This document shows, piece by piece, positions 1 through 7,591 of a DNA stretch of 10,508 bases. The number at the start of each line of letters is the position of its first letter. Within the stretch, counting starts at the first letter, position 1. The stretch lies in NCBI GenBank assembly GCA_003024985.2, contig PXIH01S0049144.1; one strand, 5' to 3'. The notes under the pieces were generated by a model that worked only from the letters and a program-made list of their open reading frames with translations, was not told where the DNA came from and did not search any database. A program made the position numbers and the translations under genes. The DNA is from Euperipatoides rowelli. Taxonomy: Eukaryota; Onychophora; Udeonychophora; Euonychophora; Peripatopsidae.

Positions 1-377
1 AAATAAAATCCATTTTTGAATTGTTGAAAGGCATATTATTTTTCAAATGAAGTGATTTTAGTTAAAACTATACTAAACATCACTCAAAATTGTTATATTA
101 AAAATATTTTTTATGAGAGCTTTGCTCGGATGTTCCCTGTAAGCCGCCATTTTGTTAGTAGTAAGAAGTTATGTTTATCTAAAGGGAAATTGATATGAGG
201 TTTTTGTTTAATATAGTTTAGTATACTAGAACTAGATTATACACTAATATAAATGATGGCAACTTTTGATGACCCTACCAAGGCCACAACCCGAATTGAA
301 ACTTCTTCATCCATTTCCCTACTCCCCCTAAGAGATGTTAAACATTGAAATGCCTAATTACTCTTTAGTAACATGAT
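1..377. other. Intergenic or intronic AT-rich DNA, no gene seen
   Basis: No reading frame of useful length and no exon-like stretch was recognised on either strand. The only motif of note is GCCGCCATTTT at 143-153, the reverse complement of a YY1/Pho-type AAAATGGCGGC motif, which recurs in the opposite orientation at 8574-8584. This stretch could be the upstream part of the lectin gene's intron or plain intergenic DNA; the sequence does not decide. Confidence 0.5.
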
Positions 378-502
378 CAAGATGGATAGCAACCTTATTT
401 TTTTGTTTACAGTCCTAACCTTACCCTAATTCTAACTCCAACTAAGTATTAAACCCACTTTTCCCCAACCCAATGATAATCTAGAGGTGAAATAATACTT
501 TT
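378..502 (+). repeat. Dispersed CCCTAAC-type repeat, copy C
   Basis: This is one of four copies in the window of an AT-rich dispersed repeat. Shared landmarks, in order, are a T7 run followed by TTTACAG or TTTATAG, a CTAACcTTACCC block, CTAACTCCAaCTA, a CCCCAACCC block, TGATAATCTAGAGGTG, and then AATAATACTTT. The other copies lie at about 8391-8524 and 8881-9012 on the plus strand and 10263-10368 on the minus strand. The copies are diverged but collinear, as expected of an old non-autonomous element. The CCCTAA motif resembles the telomere hexamer, but it is not in tandem here. Confidence 0.65.
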
Positions 503-700
503 TGATCAATTTCGAGAATTTTGATCCAATTTCTGAAAAACCTACCTTAATGACAAAAATATATGCACAGATTTAAAAAACGTACTTAGGCCAATGAGTT
601 TTTAACAGCTTATCTCCCCCTCTCCACATTCCATTTTAATAATCCTTTGACTGTTGAAAAAGACAATGACCAAGGTCATGAAAGCCTAGCAGAACATATC

Positions 701-715
701 AAATTAACACGACTT
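701..715 (+). repeat. Target-site duplication, 5' copy
   Basis: The 15-mer AAATTAACACGACTT here matches AAATTAACACAACTT at 5594-5608 at 14 of 15 positions. It sits just before the LINE's 5' end, while the partner lies across the end of the poly(A) tail. The single difference is CG against CA, the usual outcome of methyl-CpG decay. The first three A's are ambiguous, because in the 3' copy they merge with the tail. Confidence 0.8.
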
Positions 716-918
716 AATTGTCCACTGGAGGCTAAACTGATGGTATGTCTGAAAAGTCACTCCTGTTCTGTTAGAAAATTTGCCTGTTTATTTGCTGACA
801 GGAGATGTCAGTGAAGTGGTTTAAGTGTTTTTTTTTTGTTAATTAAGATGCAAAAAGAAGTTGGAAATAGTCTTTTGAAGGCGAATTTGTGAATTTTAAT
901 TCTGAAAATTTCTTAAAG

Positions 919-1936
919 ATGAGTAAGGCTAATGCAACCAAGTTGAATCAATAAAGGTCAGTTCTGGAGACATCATGTTGGATGGCAATGCTGAAAAGAT
1001 TAATTCATGTCTAAAGTTTTGGGCTAGTGTGTTTAAGCCTTTGTTGCAGGAAGACATTGTGATAATGGCGGTTATTAAGGAGACAACCATTGATTTAAAG
1101 GATTTAATGAAAATGTTAATTATGTCATGGATGGCCAAGTTTTTGAAGCAGTTTTTCGTTTTACCCAATAACTCTTTTTTTATTTCAAGTTTGATATGCC
1201 AGTGCATGCTGTATGGTTTAAATAAAATGTGAAAACGTTTCAGAGGGCTGAAATATTTTATGCAAAGAAGATGAGACCCTCACACTATTCAAGGTGACTG
1301 CCCACAATATTCTGTTGACCTGGCAAAAAAGGAACTCAAAACATTCTTTGAGCCGTTTGGGAGATTATGTCTATAAATATGAATGTTATTTAATTTCCCG
1401 AGAACATACAATTTGAAGTAGCTCCCATGACATTTGAATTAAATCTAAAAGATGATGTTGTATTGGATAGCCTTCCTGTAGCCTTTCCTTTTAATAATGT
1501 CAAATACTTTTTAAAGGTACATGGCCATGAGTAAACATGTTTTTGATGCTCTAAAGCAGGGCATCTTGCTGCTCACAGTAGTTTGCTAGTTTGTGGTTTT
1601 GTAATAAGTGTCAGAAGCTGTATGCTTCTAAGTAAAGATTTCACAGAATCTATTTGCTGAAGTACGGAAATGTAAATGAGGATCTTCCTGAGTTTGCAGT
1701 CTTTGCAAGAATTTTATAGGAATTTTCTGTTGTTAAAGGAAAATGAGTTCTTGTTGCAGTCCAGATCTGAAAGTGGTAAGCAGGTTGGTGATTAAGTGAC
1801 TGATAAACATGATTACAAACAAGATGTGATTGTCATTGATCATAATCTTTCTGAATCTGACGGTTCAGAGATTGATGGGATGGTTATTTATGGTCAAGTG
1901 GATGGAAGTGGAGCTGGAAAGCAGAAGAGGAAGTGA
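919..1936 (+). pseudogene. LINE ORF1 remnant (gag-like RNA-binding protein)
   Basis: ORF1 proteins of this class bind element RNA to form the ribonucleoprotein needed for retrotransposition. The likely start is ATG 919-921 (peptide MSKANATKLNQ, then a stop). A 257-nt open stretch follows in another frame (975-1232). A piece reading KVTAHN, followed after a frame change by LKTFFEPFG (about 1290-1352), resembles the ORF1 fold upstream of the knuckle. Around 1472-1579 the reading is SLPVAFPF, then KVHGHE, then the knuckle C-F-stop-C-SKAG-H-LAAH-S. The pattern is CX2CX4HX4C, with its last Cys changed to Ser and a TGA at 1544-1546 inside it. The same frame then runs, with a few stops, through an acidic, Ser-rich tail ending in a basic cluster (GKQKRK) and TGA 1934-1936. 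The order knuckle, acidic tail, short gap, ORF2 is normal for the family. The identification rests mainly on the knuckle and its position. Confidence 0.7.
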
Positions 1937-2111
1937 AAATAAGTAGTTGGTGTGTATGTTTATATTCTCATTGGTGGCCAAAGATAGATGTATGTGGGAT
2001 TTGATGAGTGGTTTAACACAACTGAAGTAAGTTTTTTTTTACATTTTTTTTTTACTTTTGAAGCTAAATGTTTGCCAGGATGTCCTGAATTTATTTATAA
2101 ACTTTAATTGT

Positions 2112-5100
2112 ATGGACTTGAAACTTTCTATGATTTCCCTGAATGTACAGGGATTTAATAATATAATTGAAAGTTAGAAGAGTGTTTAAGTTTAACAATG
2201 GTAATCATTTTAATTTGATATGTGGCAAGAATCAAAATTCCTACAAGGGTCAAAAATTGATTTGACCTTTAATAATACTTTTTTTGTTTTTAAAGTGTGC
2301 GCTCTATATGCCTGAAGAGGGTTTTTTATTTTATTTAAAAACAATAATGGTTTTCTAAGATAAAAATTATTAAGGGAAACAATAGATTTAAAATATGTTC
2401 TTTTAGGTTTTTGAATGTTCATTTTCTTTTGGTTACTTTTTATGAAAAGAACAATTAGTAATTCTAATGAAAAATTATTAATGTATGTATGTAATCTGAT
2501 TCCCGGTGGTGTATGATAATCTCATTTTTTGCAGTGAATGCTGATATTCATGGATTTCAGGAGTTAGACTGTTTTTGTAGGGGGATGGATCTGGTTAATG
2601 TTGCTTTTGGGAAGGGGGGGGGGTGTAAAATCATCCCACATGTTGTCTAACAGTAGTAACTCTATTATAGATTATGTATTTAATTCAAGAGAGTTAGTTT
2701 CAGGATCTTTATTTGATATTAAAATGTTACATTTTTCAGATCGCTGTGCGATGAGCTTGACTATTGTATTTAAAAATTATTATAGTATGGAGATCATTGA
2801 GTCCATTGATCATTTTTGTAAAAGTAAGTTTCAAAATTTACCTGACCTAAAGTTTGAAATCGATATGGTGAACAATATATATGTGCTTGTTTGGCCATTA
2901 GTAATTGGAAAATATGTTTTTGCATTTCAGTGGGTGGAATTCAAATTTGCGGCTGAGATGCTTGGCTTAATTAATGCTGAATATCGGTTTGGGAGGGATA
3001 GAGATTTAAAACTGTTCTACGATTACTTAAATCAGGTGGGTGTATACAATAAAGAGAATATAATGAGTATATTTGTGCTTTAAAAAAAAATATAAATTTT
3101 ATTGAAATAAGAAAAGATAAGCTGTTAAAATATGTTACTTTTCGGAAATATTTTGTGAATTGCTTTCGGGATCTGAAAATGATGTCGTCGCGTTGCATTT
3201 ACGTTTGTAAGGAAACAAAGACCCACGAGGCTGAATATGATTGCTGATGGAAATTTTTCCTATATTTGGGTAGTCAGTTGTTGCAATTTTTATATATTCA
3301 CTATTATAATCTGTTTGCCAAAGTTGATGACATGGAAGAGCTCAATGTTTTTGTAAATTCTTTGCAGTCTGTTAATGGGGATATGGGGTTGTGAAATTTT
3401 GGTATTGATAAAATGACGTCAAAAAGGCACTCCATCAAATTAATAAATATACTAGATCGGATTGGATCGGGGCCTGACATGTTTCCATATAGGCTATAAA
3501 AGAAATTTGGGTATTTAATGTTTCCTATTTTAATTAGGTGGTTTAACAAGCTAATTGATGTTTTAATGGTTTGCGTTTATTTTGTAAAAGCAGTTTTTGT
3601 ACTATTTGTTAAAAATAAGAATATGCCAAGTGACTATGTCATCACTGTTAATGATTTGCAGCCCTATTTTGCTGATTGATTGTTATGCAAAAATTTTCTC
3701 ATGTATTTTGTATAATAAACTGGTAGGGAGTCTTGACTCCATTATTTTTCCACAACAATTTGCCATAAGAGGGCGGTCAATCACGATTGTTTATAAATGT
3801 TTTTGTTGGGTTTGCAGTTTGTTAAAAAATATAAAATGAAAAATTATGCCATTATATTTTTAGACATCAATAAAGCCTTCAATTTGGTTAGTCATTCTGC
3901 ATTAGTAAAGATTATTGTTCACAAGTATGGTGTTTCCAATCTTGCTTTAGTTTAATTAACTATGTCATTAATAAAATGTTATTTTTAATGATTAACAATC
4001 ATGTTTTATCTGAGATCCCCATGAATAGAGGATTGTCTCAAGGTTCTATTTTGTCAAATGCCTTGTTCTCATTGTTCATAAGCAATATTCTATATTATAA
4101 AGTCAGTAAATTAAATTTAGGCATTTCTTTTATTAAATAAATATTTTATATTGTCGTTCTTGCTGTTCTTGCTTATGTCGATTATTGTTATTTTTGTGAA
4201 TGATAGAAATGATTGGCAAAATTTTAAATATAATGAATGTTGAGTTCCATAGAAAATCAGTTCTGATCAATGTAAGTCGGTCATACTGGATCTTAACTTT
4301 AAGGGTAATTCAAGGTTTGGGCATAAATTTTTGGTGCTGTTACCAAACTGAAAGCACAAAATGATTTTATTGAATGGTTAAATACTAAAATGAGTGATAT
4401 TGATGTAAGTGGGTTGATGTTGTATCAGAGTGTTCAAATAATTAATTTGAATCTGTTGACAAAGTTACTTTTTCTTTTACCTCATATAAAGTTTAATACG
4501 GGCTTTTTTAATAGAGTTATGGTATTGTGCAACACGTTTTTGTGGAACAAGTGGTGTATATTTGCTTCGAAAGCTTTAACTATAGGGGTGTTAAGGATGG
4601 TTGGTTGAACTTACATCTGATTAATATTAAGTATAAAGTTGCAGTTTTTAATAAAGTTATTTCCTTTGCACAGTTCTGCCTTAAAAATTTGCATCTATTT
4701 TGTGGAGGTTAAACCCTCTGATACTTCACCACCAAATTTTAACCTGTGTTGTTTTGTTAGAATTAGTTTCGATAGTTTGTAATGTATTCCTAATTCAACC
4801 CCTATTCTGAATGCTATAATCGAGTTTTTGGAGATTGTTGACAATGTTGAATTTCAAACCGTTGGGAAGGTCTATGATTTTTATTGTGAGGTGAGGGGAG
4901 TGGCTAATAATGTTTTGCAGTATAATAAGATAATGAAGTTAACTACCTTTAAATTTGTTAAGCCTGGAATTGTTAACACGCTATATGTGATACTGATTAA
5001 TACGTTGCCTGTGAATGTTTTGCTGGTTAATGAAATAAATTTAAGAATTTCTATTTTTTGCTCTTTTTGTACTTTGTACTAGTCAGCTGATCATCTGTTT

Positions 5101-5395
5101 TTTAAGTGTGTGTTTTTTAAAGATTTAAGAATGCCTGTTGAATCAAAGTTTCAAATTATTTTTCCAAGTTGTATGAACTTTTTCTTTTTGTGGACTACGA
5201 TCCAGCTGCTGTTTTTTATTGTATTCTCTTTATACCGGTATGTGATGTGGAGAATAAAATAAGATGCTTAAAGGTGTTCCAAGATATGCAAATTATGCCG
5301 ATCAATTTTTTTAAGTGTCTATTAAGGGAAATTATGATTTTGATATAAAATGTTTAAACTTTGATTTCTTTTTTAAAAAATGAAGCTTGTATAAA
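2112..5395 (+). pseudogene. LINE ORF2 remnant: AP endonuclease, reverse transcriptase, C-terminal CCHC
   Basis: ORF2 proteins nick the target and copy the element's RNA at the nick. The ATG at 2112-2114 opens the endonuclease with LKLSMISLNVQGFNN, including the conserved Asn of SLNV. The endonuclease end is readable at about 2660-2760 as IDYVFNS followed by SDR, where active enzymes have SDH. The reverse transcriptase follows in pieces: GPDMFPY (3470-3490), YAKIFSCILYNKL and GRSI (within 3660-3790), motif A FLDINKAFN (3857-3883), motif B RGLSQGSILS (4027-4056), and motif C AYVDY in place of YADD (4171-4185). After the RT come FLWNKW (about 4539-4556), a GWLNLHLINIKYK segment, and CSFC-X7-H-LFFK-C (5059-5109) interrupted by TAG 5080-5082. 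The reading frame changes at least six times. The longest clean pieces are 2598-3083 (frame 3) and 3952-4137 (frame 1). Domain order matches L1/Tx1 ORF2. Confidence 0.85.
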
Positions 5396-5596
5396 AAGAT
5401 ACTGTGTTTAATTAGCTTGTTGCTCTCAAATAGAGAGGACATTTTAATTGTTGTCTGTAATGGACAGTTTTTGTGCATAGGCCTACTTTCTTTTTGTTTT
5501 CTTGTAAAGGGAGTACTTTATTGTAATACATTTTGTAAAAATTGTAGTTTTATTGTAATAAATTTTGTTTTTTTTTTCCTAAAAAAAAAAAAAAAA
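5396..5596 (+). other. LINE 3' UTR and poly(A) tail
   Basis: This is AT-rich sequence without coding signal, containing a short TAGGCCTAC motif (5478-5486) and AATAAA at 5558-5563, about 18 bases before an uninterrupted A16 run at 5581-5596. The order of AATAAA, a T-rich stretch and the A-tail is what a reverse-transcribed polyadenylated transcript leaves behind. The last three A's may belong to the target site. Confidence 0.7.
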
Positions 5597-5608
5597 TTAA
5601 CACAACTT
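5594..5608 (+). repeat. Target-site duplication, 3' copy
   Basis: This is the partner of 701-715, with 14 of 15 bases identical and the difference being CA here against CG there. It starts inside the last three A's of the LINE tail and runs into flanking intron-like DNA. Removing the LINE and one copy would rejoin the sequences ending at 715 and starting at 5609. Confidence 0.8.
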
Positions 5609-5859
5609 TGATATTAGTCAAATGCTATTTTTCACAGCTCACAAAGCATGTGTCATTCTAAAAACGTTTATTAACCAAATAATGTTTAAAACAAACATTA
5701 CAACTAAGACCTCAAACATACAAAAGTCAGCAGATATTCTAACAAATATTAGGCTAATTATTTTTAATGTTATTTATGTTATAAATTATAGATTTAAAAT
5801 ATTGTTTTAGAATTTTAATATTTAAACATTATAATCATTGCTTTCATTTCTATTCGTAG
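5609..5859 (+). other. Intron end with splice acceptor for the lectin exon
   Basis: The stretch is AT-rich and non-coding. It ends in a pyrimidine-rich run (TTTCATTTCTATTCGTAG, 5842-5859) whose AG is the acceptor of the lectin exon. The frame is open a little further upstream (to about 5838) but contains no ATG and no lectin-like residues, so a start within this stretch is unlikely. The LINE therefore probably sits in the same intron, unless other exons lie undetected in it. Confidence 0.7.
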
Positions 5860-6176
5860 TTCCCACTACTACAACAGCAACACCTATTCAAAATTCTACT
5901 ATATGTGAAGGTTCAACACAGAGTATAGCATGTGCTACTGGACAGAAAATTAGCATTGTTGCTGCCAATTATGGACGTCAGATAAGTGGTATTTGCAGTA
6001 ATGATCTTACACCATTTAGTCAATGTGTTGCTCCACAAACGTTAACTAATGTTATAACTGCTTGTCAAGGTTTACAAACTTGTACATTAACAGCTAGTAA
6101 TGTGATAGCTGGAGGTATTGATCCATGTCCAGCTGGAACACCAAAATATATGACTGTACTATACAGATGCCAGTAA
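5860..6176 (+). CDS. Terminal exon of a rhamnose/galactose-binding SUEL-type lectin
   Basis: SUEL-type (Gal_Lectin) domains bind L-rhamnose or D-galactose on glycans. They occur in secreted egg and innate-immune lectins and in some receptor ectodomains. The exon gives 105 residues, the first from a codon split by a phase-1 intron. Residues 1-15 are a Thr-rich linker with one N-glycosylation sequon (NST). Residues 16-104 are a complete domain of usual length with eight Cys (16, 25, 46, 56, 69, 75, 90, 104), which fits the family's four disulfides. The sugar-binding YGR motif is at 38-40, DPC at 88-90 and the closing KYMTVLYRC at 96-104. It ends one residue later with TAA at 6174-6176. There is no ATG and no signal peptide in the exon, so 5' exons (leader, possibly more domains) must lie upstream, beyond or around the LINE. 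The reading frame is intact and the key residues are conserved, so it looks functional. The number of domains in the whole protein is unknown. Confidence 0.87.
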
Positions 6177-6388
6177 AAGACAAGTAAAAAATAATGGTAA
6201 ATGTCTACTAATAATGCATAATGTGGATTTTTTAATAATTAAGGCTGGGTATCCAATGTTTAAATCACCATAATTTCTTCATTTGATACCTACAGGTTTA
6301 ATATTGGGAAGGTTACATAATGCTAATAAACCAAAGCATTATTTACATGAGGCAAGTGATGTAAAAATAGTCGATCAAATTCTCGACA
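6177..6388 (+). other. Presumed 3' UTR of the lectin gene
   Basis: The sequence between the lectin stop and the SINE is AT-rich, has no AATAAA and no second lectin domain. A CCTACAG at 6289-6295 could act as a splice acceptor, and the frame from 6298 stays open across a possible donor (AAG|GTAATG at 6403-6410). That exon-like stretch is reported as a weak finding. A possible in-frame donor GTAAAAG at 6173-6179 overlaps the lectin stop but has a poor upstream context. Confidence 0.45.
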
Positions 6389-6652
6389 GTATGCCTAGTC
6401 AAAAGGTAATGTGACCACTCGGCCCTCCACAGTCGGCCGGTTCGAATCTAGTAACGGGAAAAATTGCTGGATTTTTCATATGTATAAATACGTTTTTCCC
6501 CTGATGTATTAAGTATGAAATTTCCTTTGTAATCAAAATTCATGTATTATATTGTATATTAATGATTCTTATCCTGTATTGAATTATTGTGTTATGAAAA
6601 TAAATGTTATAAAATATAGGCAATTAATGAATAAATTTATTTAAAAAAAAAA
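6389..6652 (+). mobile_element. tRNA-derived SINE, plus strand
   Basis: An A box TAGTCAAAAGG (6396-6406) fits TRGYNNANNGG exactly, and a B box GGTTCGAATCT (6439-6449) contains an exact GWTCRANNC core. Their starts are 43 bases apart, the spacing of a normal tRNA promoter. The intervening CACTCGGCC and GTCGGCC can form an arm next to the B box. A tRNA-unrelated AT-rich body follows, with AATAAA at 6599-6604 and 6630-6635 and an A10 run at 6643-6652 that ends it. No target-site duplication was confirmed, so the exact 5' end is uncertain. The element lies in the presumed 3' UTR of the lectin gene, in the same orientation. Confidence 0.6.
6599..6635 (+). promoter_or_regulatory. Two AATAAA polyadenylation signals inside the SINE
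   Basis: AATAAA occurs at 6599-6604 and again at 6630-6635. They are the first canonical signals downstream of the lectin stop, so the lectin mRNA may end here. Alternatively they are passive parts of the SINE tail. Confidence 0.4.
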
Positions 6653-7093
6653 TATCATCGACATTATTCGATGTTAAGAAAGGTAAATTCTTCATTGTCT
6701 AAAGTTAACAAAGCACATAGCATATACTTTAAAAGACAAAAACAAATTAAAAATTTGAACAATTGCAGATTTTTCAGGCATATAGGCCTAAGGCTGTTAA
6801 TTAATTATTTAAATATTGTTTTAAATATTAAATAATAGAGAGAATTTAAAGTTTGATTTTGTGCTTTAATAGGCTAGATGAATTTGTTAAGACAAAAAGG
6901 CTTAATGTAGGCTACTCATAATAATTAAAGATTTTAACCATAAAAAAGTCAAAATATTCCTTTTTTTATTTTATTAAGGAAAAAAAAACTGTGTTCATTA
7001 GTAAATCATGCATTTGTTTAAAAGTAACTTCTTTAATTATTTGCGACTATGATTTCGAATAGATTCATGGTAATGTTACCAAATAATCCTGAT
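6653..7093. other. AT-rich DNA, no gene seen
   Basis: No exon or open frame was recognised. Positions 6804-6836 hold an imperfect AT hairpin (ATTATTTA paired with TAAATAAT across a T-rich loop). TAGGCCTA at 6783-6790 matches a short motif also present in the LINE 3' UTR, but it is too short to mean homology. Confidence 0.5.
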
Positions 7094-7175
7094 CAGGGCC
7101 ACCACAACCTAATCGGGACACAGTACTGGAAATCCAGATGGGCCCTTACATATTTTTGATAAGCTTTTTTGTTAT

Positions 7176-7201
7176 GGGGGTGGGTGGTGGGTGGGAGGGG
7201 G
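7176..7201 (+). other. G-quadruplex-like G tract
   Basis: Five runs of three to five G's (7176-7180, 7182-7184, 7189-7191, 7193-7195, 7197-7201) are separated by one- to four-base loops. This meets the usual intramolecular G-quadruplex pattern on the plus strand. It stands out in an otherwise AT-rich window. Confidence 0.6.
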
Positions 7202-7238
7202 AGTTGGTGGGTGAAGGTGCTGTTTTTTTTTTGGTTGT

Positions 7239-7559
7239 ATGAACGTTTGGTTTACCTTTAACAGACCTATAGGGCCACTTGGTCATTATTTATTTTTTGT
7301 CAGTATGTGCATTTTATTGACCTTTGCTGGGCCTATGGCCCCTATTCAAGCTTACGGGGCACCTATCCAAGCTTATGGGGCCCCTCCTCTCATCACCCTT
7401 AGTCATAACTATGAAGTTTGTTCATACACAGCCCCCCTGGCTCTTGGCCCCAGGAATACAGCCCCCAACTACCCCTACCCTTTTGTGGGATCCCTGATGC
7501 TGTTATTGTTTTGCACGTATTGTTCTTTGTTTATTGCATTTGGCGAGTCAGACGTGTGA
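7239..7559 (+). CDS. Doubtful 106-codon ORF, unknown
   Basis: A frame opens at ATG 7239-7241 and ends in TGA at 7557-7559. The predicted peptide has a hydrophobic stretch near residues 17-30 (LGHYLFFVSMCILLTF) that could pass as a signal anchor, a Pro/Ala/Tyr section with the repeat PIQAYGA twice, and a second hydrophobic stretch near the C terminus. I recognise no family. It lies entirely in the GC-rich block, where fewer stop codons lengthen chance frames, and its start context (TGTATGA) is poor. It may well be non-coding transposon sequence. Confidence 0.12.
   Translation: MNVWFTFNRPIGPLGHYLFFVSMCILLTFAGPMAPIQAYGAPIQAYGAPPLITLSHNYEVCSYTAPLALGPRNTAPNYPYPFVGSLMLLLFCTYCSLFIAFGESDV
7341..7382 (+). 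repeat. 21-bp tandem repeat, two units
   Basis: Two adjacent 21-bp units (7341-7361 and 7362-7382) agree at about 18 of 21 positions. Each contains CAAGCTTA and then GGGGC. In the doubtful ORF they encode PIQAYGA twice without a shift, as expected of any 21-bp period. Confidence 0.75.
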
Positions 7560-7571
7560 GAATCTTTGAGG

Positions 7572-7591
7572 ACATGAAATTTTTTTCATGT
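7572..7591. repeat. Short perfect inverted repeat
   Basis: ACATGAAA and TTTCATGT form 8-bp arms around a four-T loop. It is probably a chance hairpin in AT-rich DNA; no adjacent gene gives it a role. Confidence 0.5.

Larger units (their letters stand above)
716..5596 (+). mobile_element. Decayed L1/Tx1-like non-LTR retrotransposon (LINE), near full length
   Basis: The element is 4,881 bp long. It has a roughly 200-bp 5' UTR, ORF1 remains with a zinc knuckle (1538-1579), ORF2 remains with AP endonuclease (about 2112-2780), reverse transcriptase (about 3450-4210), a C-terminal CCHC-like motif (5059-5109), a 3' UTR, and a tail of 16 A's at 5581-5596. A near-perfect 15-bp target-site duplication flanks it, which fixes both ends and fits target-primed reverse transcription. 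The two-ORF order, the gag-like knuckle and the C-terminal HLFFKC signature fit the L1/Tx1 superfamily; the exact clade cannot be fixed without a database. Stops and frame changes occur every one to two hundred bases, so this copy is inactive. It lies in the same orientation as the lectin exon downstream. Confidence 0.88.
7094..7500. repeat. GC-rich block, possible transposon fragment
   Basis: The base composition jumps from AT-rich to GC-rich. The block starts with CAGGGCCACCACAACC (7094-7109), like the CAGGGCC ends of some hAT elements, and carries many GGGCC/GGCCC words. A G-rich tract at 7193-7211 is partly complementary to a C-rich tract at 7462-7482, which makes a loose inverted pair about 290 bp across. 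No matching right terminus or clean 8-bp duplication was found, so the transposon reading is an inference. Confidence 0.35.

Noticed and set aside
378-502. CCCTAA words as telomeric sequence.
   Set aside because: The hexamers are single and scattered, not in tandem. They belong to the dispersed repeat.
929-1207. A 92-codon minus-strand frame overlapping ORF1.
   Set aside because: It lies opposite the sense ORF1 remnant, has no recognisable motif and is best explained as an antisense shadow.
2013-2023. TTAACACAACT here is an exact 11-base match to the LINE's 3' flank (5597-5607), which could mark a truncated LINE starting at 2024.
   Set aside because: ORF1 remnants with a zinc knuckle lie upstream in the proper order, so the element extends past 2013. 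The 15-base match at 701-715 is longer and lies before the 5' UTR. The 2013 match is taken as chance.
2598-3083. A 161-codon open frame that could be called a gene.
   Set aside because: Its sequence (IDYVFNS, then SDR in the SDH position, then a linker) is the end of the LINE endonuclease. It is a surviving piece of ORF2, not a separate gene.
5838-5859. Extension of the lectin frame upstream as a short hydrophobic leader (LLSFLFV).
   Set aside because: The first codon is TTG, not ATG, and the stretch is the pyrimidine-rich tract of a splice acceptor. A hydrophobic translation is expected from such sequence.
7086-7496. ATCCTGAT before 7094 and TCCCTGAT near 7489-7496 as an 8-bp target-site duplication of the GC-rich block.
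   Set aside because: Two of eight bases differ, and the sequence just inside the right copy does not mirror CAGGGCC, so this is not better than chance.
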